Notes under the pieces: model-generated | Database searches by the model: none | Told to the model about the DNA's origin: nothing | What the model saw: the letters and a program-made list of their open reading frames with translations, nothing else | Made by a program: the position numbers and the translations under genes | Origin: Chloroflexota bacterium | Lineage (GTDB): Bacteria > Chloroflexota > Dehalococcoidia > Lucifugimonadales > UBA3495 | Length of the DNA: 64,000 nt | Direction of reading: 5' to 3' | Assembly: GCA_026710825.1 (NCBI GenBank) | Contig: JAPOQH010000108.1 | Span: 1 to 64,000, forward strand | In this document: piece after piece, positions 31,302 to 40,235 of the stretch | Layout of the letters: each line of letters starts with the position of its first letter | How positions within the stretch are numbered: position 1 is the first letter of the stretch

Positions 31302-32507
31302 TCAGGGCAGCGCGCCCTCTCGCCGGAACACGTCGGCCAACTTTTCGACGCCTTCGCGGATTTCGGCCTCGGACGGCAGCGCAAAACAGAGCCGTATGTA
31401 GCCGGCGGCGGCGGCGGGGTCGGCTGACCAATCCGGCCCGGGGTTGAATGCGATCCCCTCACGGAGAGCCGGGCCTTCCAGGGCGCGTGAATCGACCCCG
31501 TCGGGAAGCTTGACCCAAAGGTACATGCCGCCCCGGGGGACATCGAACTCGACGCTGGGCCCGAACGACTCTCGGAGGGCACTGCCGAGCACGTCGCATT
31601 TGCGCTGCAACGCTGCGCGGACGTCCAAAATGTGCTCGTCGTAGTGGTTGTTGAAATAGTCGCCCACAATCATCTGGTCCATGACGCCGGTGCCAGCGTC
31701 GTTCTTGCGGGACAACAACCGGCTCATCACTTCCCACGGTGCGACGACGTACCCCAACCGGGTGCCGGGCCCCAGGGTTTTAGAGAACGATCCGATGTGC
31801 AGCACCCGGTTGGTGTCGTCCATGGACCGGATCGCATTCTCATATTCGCCTTCGAATATCAGGTCCGCGTAACACTCATCCTCAAATATGGGGACGCCGT
31901 ACTGCTCGCTCAAGGCCAATAATTGATGCCGCCGCTCCATGGTCAACACGGTGCCGGTAGGGTTCTGGAGCGTCGGGATCGTGTAGATGTACTTGGGCCG
32001 CACTCCCTTGTCCCGCAAGCCCTCCAACACCTCGGCCAGGTGATCCATGCGCATCCCGTCCCCGTCGAGGTTGATGCCGACGACGTTGACTCCGCGGCGC
32101 CGGAGATTACCCAAAGCGCCGGAAAAGCTGAACGCCTCGACGATTGCGGTGTCGCCTGGCTCCAGGAGGATTTCGTTGATCAATTCGATCGCCTGGCCGG
32201 ACCCGCCGGTGATCAGAACATCGTCGATGGTAGTTTCTATCCCGCGATGCCTGCCCAGTTTGTCCACCACGAATTCGCGCAACGGCAGGATGCCCTGGGG
32301 ACCACCGGAAAAGTTGTACATCGAAATGTTCCTGGGATCGCCGTGGAACACCCGGTCAGCCGACTCGATGAATCCCTCGGTGGGAACCTTGTCAGGGTCG
32401 CTGTGTCCGCCGATGAAATTGTATTTCGGGTGTCCTTGCCACCGTCCGGCCGGAGGGGGCAGGTCCTTGTTGAATAGGGCGGAATAGTCCAGGCCGTTAC
32501 CTGACAT
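31302..32507 (-). CDS. Class I/II aminotransferase, PLP-dependent (2-aminoadipate/MocR-core type)
   Basis: 401 residues. ISMYNFSGGPQGILPLREFVVD, DVLITGGSGQAIELINEILL, PTLQNPTGTVLTMERRHQLL, IFEDECYADLIFEG and HIGSFSKTLGPGTRLGYVV (PLP lysine Lys243) are clear class I features. It matches the transaminase core of MocR-like proteins without the DNA-binding domain, like LysN (2-aminoadipate aminotransferase). GGAGG lies eight to nine bases before the ATG at 32507; the long frame that continues to 33995 is only antisense to the LVIVD gene. A promoter is at 32596-32567. It is oriented head-to-head with the LVIVD propeller. Substrate: amino acid, unspecified. Confidence 0.9.
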   Translation of the reverse strand: MSGNGLDYSALFNKDLPPPAGRWQGHPKYNFIGGHSDPDKVPTEGFIESADRVFHGDPRNISMYNFSGGPQGILPLREFVVDKLGRHRGIETTIDDVLITGGSGQAIELINEILLEPGDTAIVEAFSFSGALGNLRRRGVNVVGINLDGDGMRMDHLAEVLEGLRDKGVRPKYIYTIPTLQNPTGTVLTMERRHQLLALSEQYGVPIFEDECYADLIFEGEYENAIRSMDDTNRVLHIGSFSKTLGPGTRLGYVVAPWEVMSRLLSRKNDAGTGVMDQMIVGDYFNNHYDEHILDVRAALQRKCDVLGSALRESFGPSVEFDVPRGGMYLWVKLPDGVDSRALEGPALREGIAFNPGPDWSADPAAAAGYIRLCFALPSEAEIREGVEKLADVFRREGALP

Positions 32508-32813
32508 GTGCTGATCCTCCGTGTGGTTGGGCGCTCGCTGTATTCTGGCGGTTGGAAACCGCGAGCATGCTAACACCATGAGCAATTCAGCGTCGACAGC
32601 ATCCGCACTGACAGTTGACGGAGAGGTCATCGAAGTGCAGATCACGACGTCAGGGCAAGCAGGATGGCCACGTACCCAACCCTCGAAATCCGGAGGTTGG
32701 GCAAGTCGATTTTGCGTGGCGCGATTCGGATCATTCCAGGTGATACACTGCCCCGGGAGAACAGGATTCGAACGAGTAGCGCAAGGCGTCGCAACCACGC
32801 CGGAGGAGGCTTC
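32508..32813. other. Divergent intergenic region with one promoter seen
   Basis: About 300 bases between the class I transaminase (leftward) and the LVIVD gene (rightward), with the leftward promoter at 32596-32567. For the rightward gene I see only the ribosome-binding site GGAGGAGG before 32814. Confidence 0.5.
32567..32596 (-). promoter_or_regulatory. Probable promoter of the class I aminotransferase
   Basis: Minus strand: -35 TCGACG at 32596-32591, 18 bases, -10 TAGCAT at 32572-32567, about 60 bases before the ATG. Confidence 0.4.
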
Positions 32814-34028
32814 ATGGCAACCCGGACCCAGGAAATCAAAAACATGAGGCTCATTTCCCACGTCGATCTGAACGGGTACAACAACATCGGAGAGGGTGTG
32901 GACCTGCACCAGACGGCGAACGGACGGCGCATCTTTTACATGGCCCACGAGAGCGCGCCCAAGGATTTCACCAGCGTTGACGTCACCGACCTGGCGAATC
33001 CCAAGGTGGTCGCGCAGACTGATCTGGACTACAGCCACCTGCGCTCCAACTCGCTGTCCATTGTCGGCGACACGATGCTGGTGGCCTACCAGTCGCAGCA
33101 GCACGGTCAACCGGGCACCGGCATGGGCGTGTTTGACATCAGCGACCCGGAGGCACCCAGGCGTATCGCTTCCTACGATGCCCAAGGACCGGGCTCCCGG
33201 GGTTGCCACTGCCTGTGGTGGGTTGACGGCGACTACGCGCACCTGGCGACCGGGACGCCCGATTCTCGTCCCACGGATCCGAAGGACGACCAGTTCTACG
33301 TGATCATGGACATGAGCAACCCCTCGAATCCGCGGGAGGCCGGCCGCTGGTGGCTGCCCGGCACTCAGGAGGGGGACGACGCGGCGTCGCCGGCGCGTCA
33401 TCCCACGTTGGACGTCGGGCACAGTGTCCACAACACCAATGTCTATCCCGACCGAGCCGACCGGGCCTACTGCGGTTGGAAGGACTCGGGTGTGATCACG
33501 CTGGACATATCCGACGTGTCGCGCCCACAGATGGTCGCCCAGCTGAACTACGCGCCGCCGTTCCCCGGGTTCACCCACACGGTGCTGCCTCTGTTCAGCC
33601 GGGACCTGCTGGTGGTGACGCAAGAGGCAACGGCGCTGGGCGGCGCGGACTATCCCAAGTTGGTTTGGCTGATGGACAACCGGCTGGAGACCAACCCGGT
33701 GATCATCAGCACGCTTCCCATGCAGGACACCGACGACTTCTTCAACCGTCCGGGTCGCTACGGTGCGCACAATATCCACGAGAACCGTCCGGGCGCCCTT
33801 TCCCTGCAAACCGACACGCTGGTTTACGCGACCTTCTTCAACGCCGGGATACGCGTATTTGACACCAGCAATCCGTTCCAACCGGAGGAGGTCGCTTACT
33901 TCATCCCGCAGATACCGGATGGAGCCGACGCCAACGGAATCAACGACGTGCACGTGGACGAAAACGGCATCATGTACGTGGTGGACCGGCTGCACGGCGG
34001 CCTGTACATCCTGGAGCTAAACATTTAG
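32814..34028 (+). CDS. LVIVD-repeat beta-propeller protein
   Basis: 404 residues with the LVIVD signature: repeats such as FTSVDVTDLANPKVVAQT, GMGVFDISDPEAPRRIASY, DSGVITLDISDVSRPQMVAQL and AGIRVFDTSNPFQPEEVAYF, about one per 50-70 residues, plus HSVHNTNVYPD and AHNIHENRPG with conserved His residues. LVIVD proteins form propellers, usually surface or secreted, but no signal peptide is seen here. GGAGGAGG precedes the ATG. It is transcribed away from the class I transaminase and its stop region touches the remnant of the P-loop kinase. Function unknown. Confidence 0.85.
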   Translation: MATRTQEIKNMRLISHVDLNGYNNIGEGVDLHQTANGRRIFYMAHESAPKDFTSVDVTDLANPKVVAQTDLDYSHLRSNSLSIVGDTMLVAYQSQQHGQPGTGMGVFDISDPEAPRRIASYDAQGPGSRGCHCLWWVDGDYAHLATGTPDSRPTDPKDDQFYVIMDMSNPSNPREAGRWWLPGTQEGDDAASPARHPTLDVGHSVHNTNVYPDRADRAYCGWKDSGVITLDISDVSRPQMVAQLNYAPPFPGFTHTVLPLFSRDLLVVTQEATALGGADYPKLVWLMDNRLETNPVIISTLPMQDTDDFFNRPGRYGAHNIHENRPGALSLQTDTLVYATFFNAGIRVFDTSNPFQPEEVAYFIPQIPDGADANGINDVHVDENGIMYVVDRLHGGLYILELNI

Positions 34029-34287
34029 CGCCGTCCCGCACAAAACCAGGGGCTCGGCGAACCTGCCAGTGCACCGTTTACCCCCATGGATGCCCTAGCC
34101 AGTTGATCGGCGAGTTCGTAACGGCGTTCGTCGGACAACCACATGATCATGTCTCCGAGCGTACCATCGAACGGCTTGACGTACGTCCCGCCCAGAGTTT
34201 CTGCGGCCAACCGGGCGAGGGTGGTTTTCCGGACCCGTCATGACCATCCAACACGATGATTTGCGGTGGTGCCGACGATTCACCCAT
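34025..34287 (-). pseudogene. Remnant of a P-loop nucleoside/nucleotide kinase, frameshifted and truncated
   Basis: The minus strand from the ATG at 34287 reads MGESSAPPQIIVLDGHDGSGK, a Walker A loop, then breaks. Shifting frame by one base gives the continuation TTLARLAAETLGGTYVKPFD and GDMIMWLSDERRYELADQLA, as expected for a dTMP-kinase-like protein. GGAAAACCACC has four A where five would restore the frame. The remnant stops at 34025, overlapping the end of the LVIVD gene by four bases; the lid and the last two thirds are missing. A sequencing error could explain the shift but not the truncation. Confidence 0.65.
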
Positions 34288-34380
34288 GCTCACACAATGC
34301 CGGCCACATCCCCGCGGATGGGGGTTTGGGGACGATACTTGCCCGTATCTCAGCGACCCAGAGCGACGGTTCGAGTATGG

Positions 34381-35202
34381 CTAGGCGTCCCCGGGGGACC
34401 AGATCCAGTACCTGGAAACCGCGCCGGCGTCCACCCGCAGGTCGAACCCGGTGATCATCTCGGCATCATCGGACGCGAGGAACACGGCGGCCTTGCCATA
34501 GTTTGACGGGCTGGGCAGTTGGAGCAGGGGGGCGCCCCTGCTGGCGTCGGGCAACAGTCCCGCCGCGCGCTCGCCCAGACGCGGGCGCGGCCACTCCACG
34601 CCCCAGCGGGCGGCGCGTTCGCGTCCCTCGGCCTGACTGGTGGCGGTTGGCGTCAGGCTGTTGACACGGATACCGTACTGGGCCAACTCCATCGCAACCG
34701 ATCGGGTGAAATTCAGCAGGCCGCCTTTGGCGGTGCCGTAGCCAACATTGCCGGGTTCCCCCTGGTGGCCCGCCGTGGAAATGATGTTGATGATGTTGCC
34801 CTTTCGGCCCTGCTGGATCATCTGATGGGATATGTGCTTGGTGAACAGAAATGCGCCGGTCAGGATGATGTCGGTCTGGCGTCGCCATTCGTCCAGCGGC
34901 ATGTTCAGCACGCCCTTGAAATTGAATTGGGCCGCGCCGTTGACCAGGATGTCCACGCCGCCAAACCGTTCCGTGGCCCGGGCGATGGCAGCGAGCACCT
35001 GCTCCTCGTCGGTCACATCGCAGGCCACGCCAATGGCCTCGTGCCCGTCTGCCGCGATGGCGGCAGCGCATTTTTCGGCGTACTCCTGGCGGACATCGAT
35101 ACATACGAGGTTGGCGCCTGCGTTGGCCAACTCTTCGGCAATACCGCCCATAATGTTGGGGCTGGTGCCCGTGACCAGCGCCGTTTTGCCTTCAAGTTTC
35201 AA
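34381..35202 (-). CDS. Short-chain dehydrogenase/reductase (SDR)
   Basis: 273 residues. TALVTGTSPNIMGGIAEELA is the Rossmann glycine loop (TGxxxxxGG variant), NIINIISTAGHQGEPGNVGYGTAKGG carries the catalytic Ser, Tyr and Lys (YxxxK), and IDVRQEY ends strand two, an acidic residue that favours NAD. The C-terminus ASDDAEMITGFDLRVDAGA is typical. TTG at 35202 is used because GGAGG lies seven bases ahead; no ATG is suitably placed. An unusual stretch of about 35 residues between the active site and the C-terminus (REAARWGVEWPRPRLGERAAG-like) is inserted. It lies 50 bases after the dioxygenase beta gene and may oxidise the cis-diol. Confidence 0.85.
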   Translation of the reverse strand: MKLEGKTALVTGTSPNIMGGIAEELANAGANLVCIDVRQEYAEKCAAAIAADGHEAIGVACDVTDEEQVLAAIARATERFGGVDILVNGAAQFNFKGVLNMPLDEWRRQTDIILTGAFLFTKHISHQMIQQGRKGNIINIISTAGHQGEPGNVGYGTAKGGLLNFTRSVAMELAQYGIRVNSLTPTATSQAEGRERAARWGVEWPRPRLGERAAGLLPDASRGAPLLQLPSPSNYGKAAVFLASDDAEMITGFDLRVDAGAVSRYWIWSPGDA

Positions 35203-35252
35203 TCGTTGTCCTCCGACGCCAGGGCGAGTCTGCGGGTCCAAACACCGGGCGG

Positions 35253-35747
35253 TCAGAAGATGATGCTGACGGCGCCGTGCCAGGACAGGGATTCCAGGTC
35301 CAACACGGCTCGACGGTATTTGATTTGGAAGCCAGTGTCGTTCCGCCTCAGAATGTAGTCGATGCTGCCGACGTAAGGCGCGCCCTCGCCGGCGCGGAAC
35401 CGGTACACTAGGACGTTTGAGGAGACAGCCAGTTCGCCGTTCCCGGATTCCTGCACGCGCACGTTGGAGACGAATCGACGGGTACGCGACCACGGATACT
35501 CGCGGTGCGCGTGGCGGCTGTTCAACCGCACGGCGCGGGCGCGCAGGCGCGTGATGTCGTCGTCGATGAACACGAGGTCGCGTTTTGGGTCGCCGTCGGG
35601 CAAGTCGGTGGTCGGCACCACGTAACGGCCATCCTCCGTGAACAAATCCACCCACTCGTCCAAACGCCAGTCATCCAGGAGCGCGGCTTCCCGGAAAAGG
35701 AAATCCTCCACCTGCTCTCGAAGAGTGGGTTTGCTAGCGGTCGTCAT
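35253..35747 (-). CDS. Aromatic-ring-hydroxylating dioxygenase beta subunit
   Basis: 164 residues, normal for the small subunit of a Rieske ring-hydroxylating dioxygenase. REQVEDFLFREAALLDDWRLDEWVDLFTEDGRYVVP is the NTF2-like opening and FVSNVRVQ and SIDYILRRNDTGFQIKYRRAVLD the later strands. It gives structure to the alpha3beta3 hexamer and has no cofactor. The start follows directly on the alpha gene (24 bases), and the SDR gene comes next, the usual dioxygenase-dehydrogenase order. No ferredoxin or reductase gene is nearby. Confidence 0.9.
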   Translation of the reverse strand: MTTASKPTLREQVEDFLFREAALLDDWRLDEWVDLFTEDGRYVVPTTDLPDGDPKRDLVFIDDDITRLRARAVRLNSRHAHREYPWSRTRRFVSNVRVQESGNGELAVSSNVLVYRFRAGEGAPYVGSIDYILRRNDTGFQIKYRRAVLDLESLSWHGAVSIIF

Positions 35748-35770
35748 ATTCCACCGTATCTGATGCGGAG

Positions 35771-37096
35771 TTAGTCATCGGTGGCCAGGGCAAGCTCAGG
35801 CTCCATTTCTTCTACCGGCGCGTCCTGCACGTTGGTCTTGCTGAGGCCCTGCATGTTCGCGTGCCATTGCCGCCAGAATCCCCGCATCTGAAGTTCATCG
35901 GTCGATCTGGCCGGCCTGAGCATTCCCCTGGAGATGTCGGACCACTCGGTTTCGGTGGCACGGAACCCGATCTGGCAGGACTCCAGGGCTTCCACGTCGT
36001 CGGGAGTGGCGAAACCACCTGGCCCAAGGAAGGTCAGGAAGCTGTCCAGTCGAGTTTCCAGCATGGCGGCCGGTTCCTCGCGAGGGACGAGGTGCCATGC
36101 CGTGACTTCCATGTCGTCCGGTGCAATCGGCTCGAAATGCCGGACGGTGATGGCCATTATGTCGTTGATGACCAGGTTGGGATATATGATCAGGTTCCGG
36201 GAGGTATCGGCCATCCGGAAGGCGCGCTCCTCGCCGAATTTGTCCACTAACCGCTGACGAACCTCCGCGATGGGCTCCTTGGCTTCCTCTCCGAAGAGTG
36301 GGTGCCAGTGGGCGATGGGCCGGCCGCTTCTCACCGGAGACTCGATCACGCAGTGGCCGTTGCCCAGGGCTTTCGCCTTACCCACGATACGGTTCGCCAC
36401 CGTTTGCCCGCTATCATCAGCGCCGAGGCTGGTGATGTAGTCCAGGTAGGTTTGGTGCGTGGGCACCAGGTGGTAACCATCGAGGCTGTTTTCCACCAGG
36501 AGTTTCCAGTTGGCTTTCATGGTGTACTTGTTGGAGCCGCGCACCACCCGCATCCCGGCCTCCGACTGGTCCACGATGAGATCCAGGTATTCCCGCGCGC
36601 CGGCCAGGTAGGTCACCAAATCTTCCGCGGCCGGGCTGAAGCACACGAAATGGAAGCCCCGATAGCTCTCGACCCTGGGAGGTTCTTTCAGTCCCAGTTC
36701 GCTCCGGTCAAAGTTTGGACCGTAGGCCTCCTCGTCCGGCACACCAATCAGTTCCCCATTGGTGTTGAAAGACCAGGCATGGTAGAAACACTGCAGGACA
36801 TCGGCGTTCCCCTCGTCGCGGCGGCAGATTAGCGCGCCACGGTGGGGACAGGAATTCAGGAATACCCGCACCTGGCCATCCCTGCCTCGGGCAAAAAACA
36901 GCGGGCGGCCGGCCACCGTGCGGCGACGATAGTCTCCGGGATTCTCCACCTCAGATTCGTGGCCGAGGTAAATCCAGCACCGGCTGAATATTTGCTCCTG
37001 CTCCCGTTGGAACAGGTCCGTGGAGGTCATGGAAGACCGGTGGACCCTGAAAATCCCCTTCTGCCGGTCGTCGATAATCAGGTCTTTGATCTCCAT
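35771..37096 (-). CDS. Rieske aromatic-ring-hydroxylating dioxygenase alpha subunit
   Basis: 441 residues. The Rieske 2Fe-2S ligands are Cys83, His85, Cys103 and His106 (SCPHRGAL...QCFYHAW). The mononuclear iron site is NSLDGYHLVPTH: the bridging Asp206, His209 and His214, with a third ligand near Asp366/Asp367 (ATPDDVEALE). Both centres are complete, so it should insert O2 into an aromatic or related ring using electrons from an unlinked ferredoxin. The beta subunit follows in the same operon. A strong promoter lies at 37166-37138. The substrate class cannot be read; benzoate-like and polycyclic branches are possible. Confidence 0.92.
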   Translation of the reverse strand: MEIKDLIIDDRQKGIFRVHRSSMTSTDLFQREQEQIFSRCWIYLGHESEVENPGDYRRRTVAGRPLFFARGRDGQVRVFLNSCPHRGALICRRDEGNADVLQCFYHAWSFNTNGELIGVPDEEAYGPNFDRSELGLKEPPRVESYRGFHFVCFSPAAEDLVTYLAGAREYLDLIVDQSEAGMRVVRGSNKYTMKANWKLLVENSLDGYHLVPTHQTYLDYITSLGADDSGQTVANRIVGKAKALGNGHCVIESPVRSGRPIAHWHPLFGEEAKEPIAEVRQRLVDKFGEERAFRMADTSRNLIIYPNLVINDIMAITVRHFEPIAPDDMEVTAWHLVPREEPAAMLETRLDSFLTFLGPGGFATPDDVEALESCQIGFRATETEWSDISRGMLRPARSTDELQMRGFWRQWHANMQGLSKTNVQDAPVEEMEPELALATDD

Positions 37097-37137
37097 AATT
37101 TCACCCGTGGCCCCAGCGTCGGTTATGATCTGTCGCC

Positions 37138-37166
37138 AGCGTAGAGACCTTCCCCGGGCCTGTCAA
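37138..37166 (-). promoter_or_regulatory. Strong promoter of the dioxygenase operon
   Basis: Minus strand: perfect -35 TTGACA at 37166-37161, 17-base spacer, -10 TACGCT at 37143-37138, about 42 bases before the ATG at 37096. Confidence 0.7.
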
Positions 37167-37282
37167 CAAACATTTCTGCCGCTCGATGGTAGGATGACAG
37201 CCATCGGCGTCGGGCCGGTGCGCGGGTCCACGGTTCGCTGACAAAAGCATTTCATGGCAAGCCAAACGAGGAGATTTTGACG

Positions 37283-37654
37283 ATGAACATCCAGACGTTG
37301 GACCGGAGTCCTCGGAATCACCGAGGAGGGCAGGTATCACACCTGCTGCTGGCCTCGGGTCAGTTCGGGTCAGAGAACCTGGCCGTCACATGGGTCGAGG
37401 GAGAACCCGGCAGTGAGCAGGCGGTCCACTCTCACGATGGGCGTGAGCAGGTGTACGTGGTCGTGCGGGGACAGGGTGCGATGCGGGTTGGAGATGAGGT
37501 AGAGGAGGTCGGGCCAGGAACGCTGATTATGGTGCCGCCAAACACCGACCACTCCATCAAAAATATTGGAGACGATACGCTGATCTACGTATCCTCGACC
37601 TCGCCGCCGTTCGCGATGCAGGAAGGAAACACCAGTTGGTCGGTACCGTCGTAA
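37283..37654 (+). CDS. Cupin domain protein
   Basis: 123 residues with both cupin motifs: GEPGSEQAVHSHDGREQVYVVVRG (motif 1, two His and a Glu) and GPGTLIMVPPNTDHSIKNIGDD (motif 2, His). All four metal ligands are in place, so it may be a metal-dependent dioxygenase or isomerase, or a sensor. GAGGAG lies nine bases before the ATG at 37283, better than the TTG at 37277. It is divergent from the dioxygenase operon and could take part in the same catabolism. The other cupin, at 21095, is less complete. Confidence 0.8.
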   Translation: MNIQTLDRSPRNHRGGQVSHLLLASGQFGSENLAVTWVEGEPGSEQAVHSHDGREQVYVVVRGQGAMRVGDEVEEVGPGTLIMVPPNTDHSIKNIGDDTLIYVSSTSPPFAMQEGNTSWSVPS

Positions 37655-37803
37655 AACGGTCGTACTCGACAGTCAACGGTTTTGCTCTCTCGGTCGTGGC
37701 GCATGCTGCCTGTCAATGGCAGTCGGAACACATCATGGCGCACTGCATGGTGCATGCAGGACGCTCTTCAGGTGACAAACCGGTCGATTCCTAAGGGGAT
37801 GCT

Positions 37804-40230
37804 ATGGCACAGGTTTTCGATGGAATAACCGTCCTCGACTTTACCAGCGGACGAGCCGGTGGCGTTGCCACGATGGTGATGTCCGACTTCGGCGCCGAGG
37901 TCATCAAGGTGGAGCCTCCCGGTGGCGAGAAGTTCAGGGATGCTCCGGGATCGATCCAGTGGAATCGGGGCAAGAAAAGTGTCGTATTGGACCTGAAGAC
38001 CAAGGAAGGTCAGGATAACGCCCGCCGGTTGGCACGGCGCGCCGATGTAGTCATTGAAAATTTCCGACCCGGAGTCGCGGACCGATTGGGCATCGACTAC
38101 GACAGCCTGCGCGCCGAGCATCCCGCGCTGGTGTATGCCACGTTGACCGGGTTTGAATCTGACGGCCCCTACAAAAATTACAAGGGTTACGACGCGGTGG
38201 TGGCTGCCAAGAGCGGCCGCATGATGATGTTCTCCGGCCAGAATCCCCGCGAGGGTCCCAACTACGTGGTCGTGCAGGGCGTTTGCCACGCCGCCGCCAC
38301 CGCATTGGTTCGCGGCATAACGGCAGCGCTTTTCGTGCGGGAAAAGACCGGCCTGGGCCAGCACGTGGAGACCAGCATGCTGAAGGCGGTCACCACCTAC
38401 GACCACGTGTCGTGGGTGCACGGCCAGATGGTCGAAAATCGCCCCCACGAATACCCGCCTGATCCTCGGGTGGGCATCGGGCGTCCCAACCCCACCGGTT
38501 ACCTGCCCGCACGCACGAAAGACGGCCAGTGGATCCAGTTGGGCAACGTGGTGGAGCGGCTGTTCCGGTCCATGATGCACTGGCTGGACATGGATTTCAT
38601 TTACGAGGCCCCGCGATTCAAGACGGCCCCCCGCCTGGAACCCGAAGCCGTCGCTGACCTGGAAAGGATCATGCTGGAAAAGGTCCAGCAGAAAACGCTG
38701 GGCGAGTGGATGGACATTTTCCTCGGCGAGGCCGGCAACGTGGCCGCGGAGCCTTACCTCACCTCCGAGCAGGCGCTCAACCATCCCCAGATCGTGCATA
38801 ACGGCAACGTCCAGAAAATGCAAGTTCCGGGCGTTGGGGACTCACGCCAACTGGGTCCCATGGTCAACTTGCTGGGCACGCCAGGAAAAACGCAGGGACC
38901 CGCGCCCGAATTGGGGCAGCACACCGAGGATGTGCTTGCTGGCGTGCATGGGACCCCAACCCGTGATCATGGTGGTGTAGCGAGCCCGATGCCCAAGCAC
39001 CCGTTGGAAGGCATCACGCTCCTGGACCTGGGTACCGTGATCAACGGGCCGTTGGGATGCGCGCTGGTCGCCGAACTTGGCGCCCGGGTGATCCGCATCG
39101 AAGCGCCGGGCGGCGACTGGGGCCGGCAGGGGCTGCCCTTTTCGGCGCACCGCACCATGGCCGGCTCCGAGGATATCTGCCTGGATCTCAAGACACCGGA
39201 GGGCCAGGAGATCATGGGGAAGCTGGCGGCCAAAGCCGACCTGCTGCTGCACAGCATGCGTCCGGGCGCTCCTGAACGTACGGGTATCGGGTACGATCAA
39301 CTGGCGGAGATCAACCCCAACCTGGTTTACCTGTACGCCGGCGGGTATGGATCCACAGGGCCCTACTCTCACCGACCATCGATGGCTCCCATCGCCGGCG
39401 CGGTGTCAGGGGGCGGCGTAGCCCAGATGGGCACGGACTCGTTCCCGCCGGCCGACCAGGCCATGTCCATCGACGAGATTGCCGCGGTCTCCCAAAAGCT
39501 CAAGCGCGCGAACGACGGCACGGCCGACCACAATACGGCTATGGTCAACGCCGTCGGGCTGCTGCTGGGACTCTACGCGCGGGAACGCACCGGGAAGGCG
39601 CAATACGTTGAGTCCACCATGATCGCGGCCAACGCTTACGCCAACATCGATGACTTCTACTGGCACGAGGGCAAGCAGCCTCGCCCGCTGCCGGACGGCG
39701 ACGGGTACGGGCTCCACGCCCTCTATCGCCTCTACCGGGCGAAGACCGGTTGGGTGTTCCTGGCCTGCCCGTTCGAGGACGAGTGGGAGGCGCTGTGCCA
39801 GACCCTGGTCCGGCCCGACCTGCTGGATGATCCCCGGTTTGCCACCGTTAAGTCCCGGGAGACCAACGATGGCGCGCTGGCCGAAGAGCTGGCCGCATTG
39901 TTTTCGACTGAGGAACCAATGCACTGGGAAAGGTTGCTGACCGCGGCCGACGTGGCGTGCGTCAAGGCCGAGGATCGCGGCATGTATTACTTCTTCAACG
40001 AGGATCCTCACGTCCGCGAGAACGTACTCCTCACCCAGGTGGAAGCGCCGCGTTACGGCGAGTTCTGGCGATACTCACCGGTGGTTGACTTCTCGGAAAC
40101 CATGGGCAAGGCCGGACCGGGTCCGCTCAAAGGTCAGCACACCCGACCCATCCTCAGGGAACTGGGCTACACCGACGAGCAGATCCACGATTTCAAACAG
40201 CGCAAAGTGGTGGACTGGGAGGAGGAATAG
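37804..40230 (+). CDS. Tandem class III CoA-transferase (two fused CaiB/BaiF domains)
   Basis: 808 residues. Half one begins ITVLDFTSGRAGGVATMVMSDFGAEVIKVEPP, half two, near residue 403, ITLLDLGTVINGPLGCALVAELGARVIRIEAP. The aspartate site is Cys161 in half one (QGVCHAAA) and Asp575 in half two (TADHNTAM). The C-terminal YGLHALYRLYRAKTGWVFLACPFEDEWEAL matches the 16102-18573 protein, so these are paralogues. A thiolase-like gene starts six bases after its stop (40236) and a DUF35 gene follows, giving an activation-plus-cleavage operon. An ATG start is used; no strong ribosome-binding site or promoter is seen upstream. Confidence 0.9.
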   Translation: MAQVFDGITVLDFTSGRAGGVATMVMSDFGAEVIKVEPPGGEKFRDAPGSIQWNRGKKSVVLDLKTKEGQDNARRLARRADVVIENFRPGVADRLGIDYDSLRAEHPALVYATLTGFESDGPYKNYKGYDAVVAAKSGRMMMFSGQNPREGPNYVVVQGVCHAAATALVRGITAALFVREKTGLGQHVETSMLKAVTTYDHVSWVHGQMVENRPHEYPPDPRVGIGRPNPTGYLPARTKDGQWIQLGNVVERLFRSMMHWLDMDFIYEAPRFKTAPRLEPEAVADLERIMLEKVQQKTLGEWMDIFLGEAGNVAAEPYLTSEQALNHPQIVHNGNVQKMQVPGVGDSRQLGPMVNLLGTPGKTQGPAPELGQHTEDVLAGVHGTPTRDHGGVASPMPKHPLEGITLLDLGTVINGPLGCALVAELGARVIRIEAPGGDWGRQGLPFSAHRTMAGSEDICLDLKTPEGQEIMGKLAAKADLLLHSMRPGAPERTGIGYDQLAEINPNLVYLYAGGYGSTGPYSHRPSMAPIAGAVSGGGVAQMGTDSFPPADQAMSIDEIAAVSQKLKRANDGTADHNTAMVNAVGLLLGLYARERTGKAQYVESTMIAANAYANIDDFYWHEGKQPRPLPDGDGYGLHALYRLYRAKTGWVFLACPFEDEWEALCQTLVRPDLLDDPRFATVKSRETNDGALAEELAALFSTEEPMHWERLLTAADVACVKAEDRGMYYFFNEDPHVRENVLLTQVEAPRYGEFWRYSPVVDFSETMGKAGPGPLKGQHTRPILRELGYTDEQIHDFKQRKVVDWEEE

Positions 40231-40235
40231 CGGCC

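Noticed and set aside
32508-33995. Upstream extension of the class I transaminase frame to 897 codons
   Set aside because: The added 496 codons are antisense to the LVIVD gene; the start at 32507 has a good ribosome-binding site and begins normal protein sequence.
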